DNA of 64,000 bases from Talpa occidentalis (lineage: Eukaryota > Chordata > Mammalia > Eulipotyphla > Talpidae). Positions 11,887 to 22,439 of the stretch are shown in pieces. Within the stretch, counting starts at the first letter, position 1, and each line of letters opens with the position of its first letter. The stretch spans positions 28,498,808 through 28,562,807 of the forward strand of contig NW_023603184.1 in assembly GCF_014898055.3 (NCBI RefSeq), in the 5' to 3' direction. Below the pieces are notes generated by a model. The model was given only the letters and a program-made list of their open reading frames with translations, was not told where the DNA came from and did not search any database. A program made the translations under genes and the position numbers.

Positions 11887-12152
11887 TTTTAAGATTTATT
11901 TATTTATGCATACAAGAGCTGGGGTACAGGCCAGAGATGCGGGGGGTGAGAGGCTCCAGCAGAGACAGAGTAGGAAACAGAACAGGCAGACCGACCGAAA
12001 TACATTGCTGAGGAGAGCAGTGGGCGAGTTAGGAGAGGTCTGCCTCGCCATGTGGGTTTCTTCCTGGCCAGCTGGGGACCGAACTCGTGCTGCAGAGGCT
12101 GCAGACCGCTCCATAGTGCATTTCTCAACCCCTTGCACCACCAGGGAGGCCC
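11887..12152 (-). mobile_element. tRNA-derived SINE, copy 4 (type II, inverted)
   Basis: Reverse orientation, with the TTTATTTATTTATG tail complement on the left and the head complement CACCACCAGGGAGGCC on the right. Target duplications TATATGTCAAATCTT (11872-11886) and TATATGTCGAATCTT (12153-12167) differ at one base. Confidence 0.92.
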
Positions 12153-12339
12153 TATATGTCGAATCTTAAAAAATAAAAATGAAGCTCACAGATACAAAGA
12201 ACAGATTGCTTATCAAAGGTGAGGCATATGGGAGGTGGGTAAAATGGGTGGAGGGATAAAAAGGCACAAACTTCCATATATAAAATAAATAAGTCATGAT
12301 GAAGTAATGTACAGAATGATGACTATTTAAAAAAGAAGA

Positions 12340-13500
12340 GAACACTAATCCCATCCGGAGGACAGGAATCACCCAGAGGGCTGGGGCTCCACCCAGCAGA
12401 GGCTGATTCAGGAGGCAGAGGGTAATTCAGCATGAACAGGGCTTAGCCACTGGGCAGAGCTCCAGGTGGAGGCCCACATAAGGGCAGAAATCCAACTGGC
12501 ACCTGGGAGCAGGTGCCCCATCCCTCAACCACCCCATTCCTAGTGTTCCAGTTTTGCTTCTTTGTACCTAAATCCTCTTCCCCCAAGATAACCACTCTCC
12601 CAACTTCCATAGTCATCAGGCTTTTGTCTTTTCTTTGCTTCTTCTTATAATTTTATTACCTAAGTCTGCATCCTAAACAGTAGGCAGGGATCCTTCCATT
12701 ATTAATATAGAGAGCTAAGAAGGGGCTTTATCAAGGGCATGGACAGGCAGAAAGTTAGAGGAGCAGCAAATCGGAGGAAGGGAATAGAGGGATTAGGGGG
12801 AGAGGAGGCAGTCGTGTTTAGGAACTCAGGAACCCCTGTTGGAACGCTCCTGAAAAGACTGCGCAACTCCCAACCTCAAACCTTGCTGTGTCCATAGTCT
12901 GAAGCTGTCTGTCCCGAGGACATTTTTCTCAACATTCCCTGCCAGGCCCCCTTCTCTGCCAGGGGCCCTCCCCTATTTTTAGGGGAAACTTAGTCCCAGT
13001 TCAGCATCCTGACCACTGTGGAGAACAGTATGAGGTGGGGCCCCAGTCCCTCCCCTCCTTTCTACCACTGGCTCTGTAGTGAGGCTAGAGGCAGAGGGAC
13101 AGGCAGACTCAGGGCCAGCACTGACACCGCTCACCTGGAAAACTGTCCCAAGGCATGGCTGCCTGCAGTGGGGTCTGCTCCACTTGAATGAGTGAAACCC
13201 CCATGCCCCAGCACCCCTGCCATAGAGGCCCCCTGCACTGAATCCTCCCTACACGATCACTCTGCCTGTCTTTCAACCCCCATTTGCTCATAGCTGTCTC
13301 TCTTGAGGTCACTCTCCCTGCCCAGCAGAACAGGGAGCCCTTCAGGACCACAGAATGATGTCCTGCAGTGAGGGGGCGGCACCCATCCCAGGATCCTGCT
13401 GGGGGCACAAGGCTGATGGTGGAAGGAGGGGAGCAATGGATGCCAACTTCGGGCCATGTGGCCCCACTAGTACAATGGGTGCTTTTTGTTTTCTGTGCAG
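12340..13500. other. Intron 3' portion, no recognised repeat
   Basis: Unique-looking, fairly GC-rich sequence leading to the last acceptor. The antisense open frame across the final exon (13109-13810) is a shadow of coding-like composition, not a gene. Confidence 0.6.
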
Positions 13501-13577
13501 ACATTGTCAACTGTGACCTGAAGTCCACACTGCGAGTGCTGTACAACCTCTTCACCAAGTACCGGAATGTGGAGTGA
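13501..13577 (+). CDS. PARVA: Parvin, terminal coding exon with stop codon
   Basis: The exon opens with AC, completing the split aspartate codon. It then encodes IVNCDLKSTLRVLYNLFTKY followed by RNVE and a TGA stop (13575-13577). The acceptor TTTTCTGTGCAG precedes it directly. This is the extreme C terminus of the CH2 domain, the region that helps form the paxillin LD-motif pocket in alpha-parvin (family knowledge). The three exons together give 83 residues, which would be about residues 290-372 if the protein has the usual 372. The ending KYRNVE agrees with alpha-parvin; I recall KYKNVE for beta-parvin. No frameshift or altered splice site is visible. Confidence 0.94.
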
Positions 13578-13830
13578 GGACACGCTGGACAGTCCTCCAG
13601 TCGCCTTAACCTGCTTGTTCCTGTCTCCTGCTCTGTGCTCTCCCACAAGTCCAGCCATTGCCCAGAGATCACGGGAACTGAAATTATCAAGGAAATGATC
13701 ACCAACGGAGTAGGCCCCAGCTCCCAGGCCCTGGGAATATTCTCTGCTAGGTCCAGATTTCCCTCAGTGTCATTTGGGGACCAGCTTAGGCACAAGTGGC
13801 ACACCCCCAAGATGAAAATAAAGATAATAG
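13578..13830 (+). other. PARVA: Start of the parvin 3' UTR
   Basis: Sequence downstream of the stop in the terminal exon. The first AATAAA hexamer is at 13817-13822, next to a MIR, and a second lies at 15382-15387. Sequence alone cannot tell which one is used, so the true UTR end is unknown and may be kilobases further on. Confidence 0.55.
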
Positions 13831-13990
13831 TTAACTGTTTAATGAGTGTACACTATGTACTAGGCTAAGTGCTCCTATATGTGCAAACTCCTTCATCCTC
13901 CAGGCTCCCAATAAGCAGGTGTTATGATTTCCTTTCACAGACAAGGAAACTGAGGCTCAGACAGGCTAAGGGCTTGCCAGAGCTGGCATT
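13828..13990 (-). mobile_element. MIR SINE fragment
   Basis: Contains the MIR complement CTTTCACAGACAAGGAAACT followed by GAGGCTCAGACAGGCTAAG, and an upstream GTACTAGGCTAAGTGCT block. It probably lies inside the parvin 3' UTR. Confidence 0.75.
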
Positions 13991-13994
13991 TGTT

Positions 13995-16900
13995 TTTCCA
14001 CTTTGAACAATATGTGTTACTAGCCAGTCACAGTGCATTCTTTACACATGCTATACATGCCTGTGTGCCTATGTGTGCGCACATTTGCACATGCACACCT
14101 GTACTCTCAATGAAGACAGAAGCCCACTGATCTCACCACCAGGCAGACTAGGTCACAGCTTAGTGATTCACACTGAAATTGGCAAATCAAATTTAACCCA
14201 ATTAATAGTGTGTGTGTGTGGCAGGAGACATGTCCCTCAACTCCTTTATACAAATGAAAATTACTCTTAATTCCTTCAGATTTGTAATAACCCCATACTC
14301 TGGTTTCAGGGTGACATTTGGGAAGGATTCTGTTTAAAATTAATGGAGTGGTACATTTTGCAGCCTTTTTGCTTGATTGCATGTAATGGAAATGCCCTAT
14401 ATTTTCCTGCAAAATAAGTACTCAATTCATTATCGTTAGGCAAATGAACAATATACCCAGACACCGCAGAGAGCTGGGTGCAAGCCCACGTGAGCATAGC
14501 TTGGGAAGTAGGGCTCTTCAACAGGGACCCTTGAACTTTAAAGAAAGCAATTCCTTTTTGCCTTCTAATTGATCATTTAGACCATTTCTGGCTCAGTCTG
14601 CCCACATGCAATTACCAGCTAATTCAGGCGAGGAAAAATGTAAGTCATTTAGACCAAAGCCGAGCTGTTTCCTTGTGTGGGTTTACTAGTGGGCTTGTGG
14701 TTACTTGTATCCCCTCTCCATGAACCCTACTTTGAAACACAGGACTCTGGTTGTCTTAGGCTGCTGGGTCCTGTCAGAAGAGGAATGGAACAGGGGTGCT
14801 AGGGAGACCAAAAGCAGGGAAAATACACACTTAACATAGGGGAATTCCCTGAGGCAGAGGGATCGGGCTTGCATATATTTGTGTCCACAAATTGACCAAG
14901 GCCTCGGGATTAATCACTTATACTTAATCTTACAGAATTTTCCTAAACATGCCAGATGGACACCAGCCTGTGTATTTGCCTCTAGAGCTCTATGCCTGCT
15001 TTCCACTGCACTGGGCACAAAGTCCATGTCTACTCTGAGGAATCAACTTTGATCTCTCTTCATCCCACCCAGAGTTAGGATTCCCTTATTGTCCAAAACA
15101 TTTTCTTCTCAACATTCCTTGTACACCTCTATCTGCAGTCGCTTAGAATCCATAAAATTTAGACATACTACATATTTCTTTGGTATTGTGAGCATTTAAG
15201 ACAATGTATGCTCTTGTGTTGATTCATGTTAAAGGATATAATTCTTTTTTATATACTTAATGAATTATATTTTTCATTAGGAAATCCTTAAAAGTGTAAT
15301 ATTTCTGTTCTTTTAAATTCCTGATAACAAATCAAGATCAGTCATTGCTTTGTCTCCTTGAACAATACTAAATTGGGATGAAATAAAAGAAATGCATTCA
15401 TGTAGACATGCTTTGCTATATGAATTTTGTCTCCTTTGTCTTATGTTCAAACTGAAAATATATAAATGCTTTTACTGAGAATGCCTTTTTGTATTTTATA
15501 TATAGAGATATAGATATATATGGTATGAAAATATCCGACCACTTGGAAAGTTTTTTAATAACAGGTCTAATTTATTAGAAATTTGGGTTTCCAGGCTGAA
15601 GTCATTGCCTCAGGACCTGCCTCCTGAATGCGTGGGCCTGGATTGTACAATCTCATCCTCTCATTTAGAGATATTCCTTTAGGTTCTGGAATCTACTTAA
15701 CACATGGCCAGGCTTTTTGAAGGAGGGACAGGGCATCAGAGCAGTAAATGAACCAAATTTAACCTTCACTCTTTTTAAAAGAGAAACTGATACAAGAATT
15801 AAATCTCTGTTGGCTCATTACTCCTTTTTTTCTTTTGCTCCTCTTTTCTAAATTTAAATTCATTGATTTTTTAATACTTAACACATAAAGAATACTAAAT
15901 TCAAGACATGAATAGACCTCAAGTAAAAAACCCCAATCACCCTCCTCTCTCCCAGCAGCAAATACCCCTACTCAGAGGCAACTGTTTTGATTCCTTTCTT
16001 ATATTCACTTCCTGGGGTACTCCAGCCTTCGAAACTATCACCATACATGTGAAGTTGCTGGGTTTTTGTTTTTGTTTTTAACCCAAATAGCACATGCAGA
16101 CTTCTGCTTTTTTCACTTGGAAAATGAAATGTTTTATCTTGGAAGATTATTTTGCACTGAGTATTGAAACTTTTCACATTTTAAAGTGAGAACCTGAGTA
16201 CTTTGTAAATCCAAATGCACATCTCTGGTCCAGCTAGGAAACCAAAATGCTGGCTGAAGGCTGTGCTACCCGAATAGTGATTTCAAAAGACTGAAACTGA
16301 GAACTGGTGAGTGATGGGTAGAGTTTTGTTACCAGACACTCTCTTGTGTCCCCTGAACTCACCTTAAAAAATAGGTCCATCTTTGGATTATTATGGTGAA
16401 TCGTGTGCAGTTTGCTTAAGGCTTCATTCATACATTACTCGGTCTACTAACTTGTAATCAACTAAGAAAGTACTAGGTTGCCAAGTACCCTCCATTATTC
16501 TGCTATAAGGCCATCTACTTTGTCAGAAGGCTTCAATTTCATCTGTGCAACTTTTCATTTGAAAAGTTGACATTTCGAAAATCTGGAAGGACTCTTTATC
16601 AGCACATCATCAGTGTTGCCTGAGTTGGTTGCAATTTGTAATTGCTGCTCTTGGTACTTTTTAATTAAGAATTACTGTTAGCTTAGCTTTATCATTATCA
16701 GTTCCTTTTGTTGTGGGTTGCTTGGTTAACCCTACAGAATATACTGAAGCTTATTTGCATCAATAGTACTCTGGGTCTGTAATTTTGCAATAAGTAGACT
16801 CTAAGACATGTATACATAGTGGTTCAAATATGAATCATCCATCCTTCAGTGTGAGCAAATGTATGTATACATAATCCACTCCTACCAAATTATCACTAAT

Positions 16901-17990
16901 TTATTTTTCCACTGGAAAATGAGACTAGATGGAGTCAGTAGGTCAAGCAGTTTTGCCCTAATTGGGGACCGATCAAAAATAATTTGATCCACTGCCTTTA
17001 CTATGGGCTCATCTCAAGAATCCTACCTACATCAAACATCTCCTGTATGTAAGAGTGTTATGTTCTGAAACCTCCACTAATGCTAATACCACGTGCAGTC
17101 TTCCCTCATGAACTCCACTTAGCTCTGCTGGAGTATTTGAGTTGCTGTGAATACTGGAGACAAGAAAACTACAATGAGATGCAAATGCAGAGAAGTAGGT
17201 AAAGGCACAAATCAGCTAAGAGACATATGTCTTTACACCAGCTTCTGAGTATTTACAGATTCAGGTCTCAGCAGAACAAATTATATGCAGAGTTGTTCAC
17301 AGCATAACTACAAAAACTGCAACACCAAGTTTTGACTGTTTTTCACTCCTTTCCCTGAAGAATATAAGCCTAGGCTACTTCCAAAATTTGCGCAGGCCCT
17401 CTGCTTCTCTACAGAAGCAAATTGCATGTGTCAGTTGGAATGTGTTTGTTCCCGATGACAGCAAGGAGTGGTAAGAGTGCTCAGGACAGAATGGGCAGCC
17501 CCCACACCAAGCCTGAGAATCTTGAGCTTCAGACTTCCCAAGCAGTAAGTCACCAGTGAAGCCTGGTCTTTGGGAGTCTAGGGGAAATGAATGAAGTCAA
17601 AGAAAATTAAACCAGCTTTCTTAGGCTTTGGTTTTCTTTTTTGTTTTGTTTTCTAATTGGAGCCCATCTCAGAGTTTCCTACATTAATGCACATTCTGAC
17701 TCCCCAAAGGGAGACAGGAAAGAGCATGTCCCCATTGTGCTTAACCCTGGGGCCTAACTCCCCCTGAGAAATGTGCGGGTTGAGTGCTCTGGGGAACTCA
17801 GCCACTCATTTAGCCGTTTGACCACACAGTCAACAAGACTGCATTGTTGACTGTAGTCACTTGCGATCGAGGTGCAAGTGAGGCTCACTGGTGGAGCTCA
17901 CAGCCCAATAGGGGAAAACATGAAGAACTAAGCGCAAATCAATGGTATTTACAAATTGCGATGACCACTGAGGAAGACAAGAACAAAATC
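13995..17990. other. AT-rich 3' UTR or proximal intergenic DNA with few recognisable repeats
   Basis: About 4 kb with no named transposon visible, unusual in this window. It contains a short TG run (about 14208-14220), a candidate distal AATAAA (15382-15387), a TA-rich patch (about 15498-15522) and a 9-bp-stem hairpin (16548-16569). Part of it could be a long parvin 3' UTR and part could be conserved regulatory DNA; sequence alone does not decide. Confidence 0.5.
16548..16569. other. Perfect hairpin: 9-bp stem, 4-nt loop
   Basis: Arms CAACTTTTC and GAAAAGTTG are exact reverse complements around an ATTT loop. No U-run of terminator type is expected in a mammal. It could be chance or an RNA stem if transcribed. 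Confidence 0.6.
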
Positions 17991-17994
17991 TAAG

Positions 17995-18076
17995 AAAGAG
18001 GCCTCGTTTACATTCTGAGGCCAGCAGAGGCTATGAAAGAGGTCTTATTTCGATTCTGAGGTCAACAGAGGTCCCT
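17995..18076. repeat. Two-copy tandem duplication, 41-bp unit
   Basis: Units starting AAAGAGGCCTCGTTTACATT (17995) and AAAGAGGTCTTATTTCGATT (18036) share ATTCTGAGG(C/T)CA(G/A)CAGAGG. They are diverged, so this is an old duplication immediately before the LTR-like block. Confidence 0.75.
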
Positions 18077-18097
18077 GGCAAAGTGATATTTTAAAGT

Positions 18098-18870
18098 GTC
18101 ACTGTTAGGGGGAAAAGGATGTCCTAAAGCTAATTCCATACAGGCTTTGTGGACTCCACCCCCACCCCAGGCCAAAGCCAAAGACACTGGGAACTCCAAA
18201 TCCCATCACCACCAAAGGGAAGGTGGCTGGGACCTGAGGGTGGGGTTAAGCAGCCAAGTGAGTATAAAGACAGACACGTGGGCTTTGGGGGGGTCCCCCA
18301 TTTTGGCTCTCCACCAGCTAGCAGCATCTGCCCAGCTCTGAGAGTGACTTTGGTTTTCCAGATCGGCGGATCGGGTAGGACGCATTAAAGACTTTATTTC
18401 CCTATTTTCTCCCTGAGTTGTACATTTTCCTTCTTTCCTTTTCCCTTGTAAATAAACCTTTTGTTAACCTTTTGTGTGTGCCTGTAGTGGAGTATTAATA
18501 AGTCCCTTTTAAGCGCGTGGGTGAGGACCCACACAGCCAGGCAACCCGTTCAATATCGGGGCTGCCCTATAACATCACCAGAGTATGGAGCTGATCAAGT
18601 GGAGACCTTCGAGGGAACAGCATGGGTGAGGTCCCGCAGCCAGGCGAAGGCCCAGTTCCTGGAGGGCCCAGTTTCTGGAGAACCCAGCAAAAAGCCAGAA
18701 TGGCTAGAATGCCAAGAGCGAGGGGGAGAGGAGGTAAAAGATCAGAGGTGTCAGGGGATTGTTGATTTTATCATAAGAAAAATGGGAAGCAATTTATATT
18801 CCTCTTCTGATCACTGTGAGGGAACCAATTTTGGCGGACAGGTGAGCACTGTCGAGGTCTGAGACCACAT
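18098..18870 (+). mobile_element. LTR-like block, possibly LTR plus leader of an endogenous retrovirus
   Basis: Starts with a TGTCACTGTTAGGGGG candidate LTR edge. It has a TATAAA box (18263-18268), then an AATAAA signal (18451-18456) followed by a GT-rich tract, which is the spacing of an LTR U3-R-U5. Beyond it are two related blocks, GGGTGAGGACCCACACAGCC (about 18520) and GGGTGAGGTCCCGCAGCC (about 18624). I see no matching target duplication and no recognisable gag, pol or env. An unrelated promoter/poly(A) coincidence is the alternative. Confidence 0.42.
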
Positions 18871-18879
18871 TTCCTGTCT

Positions 18880-21800
18880 GCAAACCCTGGTCATGCTGGG
18901 AAGGAGATGGAGCCTCTGCCCACCTGCACCCACCTTTGGTCTCTGGAAGCCTGGTATGCAGGCTACCCTATGGGCAGTTCTAATGCTCCATCCCCCCAAG
19001 GCTGCTGGGGTGTGGGGAGAATGGGAGCCCCTAGACCTTTACCTATCTCAGTCCCCTGAGAAGAGCTATGGGAAATGAAGACCGGATAAGGCTGCATGTG
19101 TGCAGTAAAGGGAAGACCTACCAGGCAGAAAGTGGGCCCCAGGGAACCAGTACTGCCACCTTTTCAGCATGGAGGCCTTCTTTCCTCTTAGCCCTGTGTG
19201 GATTCAGTGGGCAGGAGAAATGCTGTCCTCCAGGCTGGGGCAGAACAAGGGAAAGCCTTTCTGAAGTTAGAATATTAATTTTACTTTCCAAATCCATATT
19301 AATCAGCATGAATTATAATTGTTGTGGTGTCTCCCCCATTATATTAAACCTAGCCAAAGGGGAGAGATCACTTCTGCATAGTTAGTGCTTTATGAAACGT
19401 CTTCCATGGGAAGTTATATCATTTGCACGGAGAGTTTTGAAATGCCAGAAACGTGCCTGGAAACCCCCACTTGGGTACATCCTTGGTTACAAAGCAGCTC
19501 AGTGGTGCCTGCCTCAGAATGATGCTTCCCCAGGTCTAGCACTGGAGTTTCCTGCCTCCGCGTCCCCATCCCCCTGTACTTTCTGCACACACATGGGCAT
19601 TAGCTTTGCTGCTGGCATTTAAAAGGGCACTTAGGAAATTCTGAGAAGCCCCCAATGATTAAGATAAATGGTATTTTATCAGTGAAACAGACTTTTCATT
19701 TCTTGTTATCGATTTTCATGTTTTCACATCTTCAGATACAATTTGTTAGCCTAGGGCGGCATTCCAAGACACACAAACGTCGTTACAGCACCCGCTTTAA
19801 AGAGTGCCATATTTTATTGAGGTGGACAGAACCATAGATAAATATTTAATCTGTTGCACGTTTGTTCCCGTATGGCAGCCAGGGTTGAGGCTGTGCGACT
19901 CTTTGGGCTCTTACATTTCTTCCTGGAAACCCCAACAATGGCCTCACCACCTGCCCGTAGACACACAGTGCCTGCCCTTGGCAAACATTTGCTTGCTGGT
20001 GTTTCTGAAAAGCAGCTTCTGGAAATCCTTTTTCACTTAACTTCAGAGGTTACCCCTGCTTTCCTTATCTGTCATAATATTGAAGAATATAAACTCTCAC
20101 GGGACATTTGGCTTCAAGTAATAGACAATAAGATGGTGACCAAATGAGCATGGTCGAGGCTGAAACACTGGGGTCATGGTTCCCTCTGCCTGAGTCTGGT
20201 TGATGCAGTACATTTGGAGGGGGTGGGGGGTGGGGAATGGGGTTCCATTCTGTCTACCGCTTTGGTGTCTACTCTTCCTGTGTCACTGGTTCTCCCAAAC
20301 AACTGCTGGGATGTCCTGCCCCACACTGGAGTCCCATGCTGGCCAGACCCATGACCAAATGTGTCCTTGCCAGTGAGACCAAGCCCAGCACCGGTGGCTC
20401 TAATCAGGAGATCTGCCAGATCACTTTCTAAAATCTACCCATGCACATGTCTTCCTGTTCGGATAAAACCACTCTCTGATCCATGTGCCTTCAATGTGAT
20501 TCAATGTGCCTTCAAAGTGATAGAGAGTTTTCTGTTCTTTTCATCCTCTAACCACCACGTGAAGTGTTCTCCCCCTGGTGGCACTGGCTTCCCTACCATG
20601 ATGGAGTGGGGCTCCAAACACCATGGCACAAGAGCCACAGGCAGGGACGGTGCCCCAAACCACTCAGGATTAGAATGCATCAAGTGCAAGAATATTTGCA
20701 GAATGCCAATTCTGGGTTTAACCCCATTCTGTAGGGGAAAAATCAGATAAATTTGCTGGGTCCCTTCCTATGTGTATTTTTGCAGCCATGTAGGGGTGAT
20801 AGATGTAGATCATTTGAAATAATTTGGAGACATGATAAGATAACATCAGACACCTCTAAGGAACATTAGATAAATAGATCCTCCCCAAAATACCCTAGCC
20901 CCAGTTGCTATGTAATCTTTGTGGGTATTTCCCCCCAGGACCAACAATGTCATTCTCCATACAGACTTGCAGCTACAAAACCCACAGAGCACACCTTAAA
21001 GCCAAATGGTGATTTAGGGTCGTTTTTCTAAAGTCTTAACCTGCTGCTGGGAAATCAGTCTTAATTCCATAGACAGGAATAGCCAGGAAGGACCTCAAAG
21101 TCTTGCCAGGTGTTGTGACTGTTTCAAACTCAGCTTCCCTAACCTCACTCCTTCACCCTTTGGCCAGCTCCATCAGTAGGCACCTCAACTCTTGTTTCCC
21201 AGCATGGAATTGCTGCAGAAAAATCACAGAATGCACACACCAGTGACTTCTTAGTCATTTTTCAATTGCCTTTGGGTGTTCCCTGGCCTCTGTCCACTCC
21301 TCTCTCATGCCTCATGGATTGCCTTCACCTCCTCCAAACACCAACTCCTACTTCTTCTCATGCCTCGCCCTGCGCCCCCAGCTTATATCTTTAACTTCCT
21401 TCACCAAGACGTCAGCACTATTTGCTTTATGCTCTTTCTGTAGCATAGCAGCACCTCTTCTCACTGCCTCTCCACGGCTTCCCATCTCAGTTCCTTGGCT
21501 GCCCCTCCCTCCACCTGCCTCCCCCGGGGCTTCCCTTGCCTCCAACAGCAACTTGACTTTTGCTGTAAACACGAGCAGACTTCTAGGCTGAAGAAAGCAT
21601 ACACCGGAGTCTCTCTCCTTACTGTTCGACCTTCTACCCTGTCTCACATTCTCCTTAAGACGCTCTCCTACAAGTAGACAGGCCCATGCTGATTCCATCT
21701 CTCTCCTTTGTCCTTTCCTTGATGAACCTCTAAAATGTGCCTTTAGCTTTCCAGAAACATAACTCCATCCACTGGGGCTGGCCTGGCCCCATCTCTCTGG

Positions 21801-22435
21801 CCCCACAGCCTCCCCTGACCTCGCTGTTCATCACCCCCTGCTAGGAACTCAGCTGCCAAGGTTTCAAGACTCTATTCTTCTGCTCCCCTCCCCTGCCACT
21901 GGCTGTGGCTCTGTTTGCTCTGGGTGGGGGATGTTTCTTCTTCCAGCTCCCTGGGGGCCTCCTCCATTGTCTCTCTTTACACCCCTCCCTGACCTCCTCC
22001 TTCCTCAACAACTCATCCAGCTCTTAGGCATTTCCATTTTCACATTTCTTCTTGAATGGGCTCCCCAAAGTTCAACTTGGCACACCTCAAACTGAATTTT
22101 TAGCCTCCCCATACTTTGCTCCTGCTTTAGACAGCCCTTGTCTCTTCCAACGGCGCCATTTCACCAGCCCTCTCCTTGCCAGGACCCCGCTGTCAGACAC
22201 AGATTATGGTTTTCTGTTCCCTCCTCTAACTTCGCCAACACTGTCAATCTCTCCTATTGATTGCTTCTTCATGAACCACCTGTTTTGCATTGATGCCCCA
22301 CCTCTTCAGGACCCCAATTATTCCCCAAATGCATGCTTCAGACTCTGACACCTGGATACTACAATGTCCTTGTCACTAGCTTCCATGGGGGCTATTCCAC
22401 CCTGTGCATGCCCCCTGCTTATGTTTCTGCAGCTG
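18880..22435. other. Mostly unique intergenic DNA
   Basis: No gene or clear transposon seen. A patch at 19265-19365 is rich in homeobox and POU-like AT motifs (CATATTAATCAGCATGAATT) and looks like a possible conserved noncoding element. A T/C-rich stretch spans about 21290-22330. Open frames here lack any domain. Confidence 0.5.
20567..20585 (-). promoter_or_regulatory. CTCF-like motif
   Basis: The minus strand reads AGTGCCACCAGGGGGAGAA, an almost exact match to the CTCF core CCACCAGGGGG. It is in non-repeat DNA. Binding is inferred only. Confidence 0.6.
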
Positions 22436-22439
22436 ATAT
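22436..22439. repeat. Target-site duplication ATAT, left copy of solitary LTR
   Basis: ATAT here precedes the TG of the LTR at 22440 and is repeated directly after its terminal CA at 23032-23035. Confidence 0.6.

Larger units (their letters stand above)
9470..12335 (+). mobile_element. Old L1 (ORF2 3' half to 3' UTR) in sense orientation, hosting four SINEs
   Basis: L1 ORF2 sequence starts at about 9470 (AATAAATTTAACCAAGGAGG). It passes through the region encoding the reverse transcriptase thumb (CAATCTACAGATTTCATTCA, GGCATTTTTCACAGAAAT) and the C-terminal domain (AACAAAATGAAAAGACAACC, CCATATGATCCAGCCATTTC). The 3' UTR runs to about 12335. The host pieces are 9470-9615, 9941-10264, 10559-11101, about 11371-11886 and 12153-12335. 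Frames are broken by stops and indels, so no protein is made. Its order relative to the SINEs is unambiguous because each SINE duplicates L1 target bases. Confidence 0.85.
2703..13500 (+). other. Last parvin intron, 10.8 kb, repeat-rich
   Basis: The donor is GTACCT at 2703. The acceptor is a T/C-rich tract ending TTTTCTGTGCAG at 13500. The intron carries a MIR, L2-type repeats, old L1 fragments with an MLT1-type LTR inside, and a sense old L1 (about 9470-12335) with four nested SINEs. The stretches 2710-3740, 4150-5740, 7140-8630 and 12340-13490 hold no element I can name. Confidence 0.85.

Noticed and set aside
1839..13577. Beta-parvin (PARVB) instead of alpha-parvin
   Set aside because: EGYF, HSFF, LEKPKPRPE and KYRNVE fit my memory of alpha-parvin; the alternative cannot be fully excluded without a search.
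13109..13810. 233-codon open frame antisense to the terminal exon
   Set aside because: Overlaps a genuine exon and its flanks on the other strand; no domain; a composition shadow.
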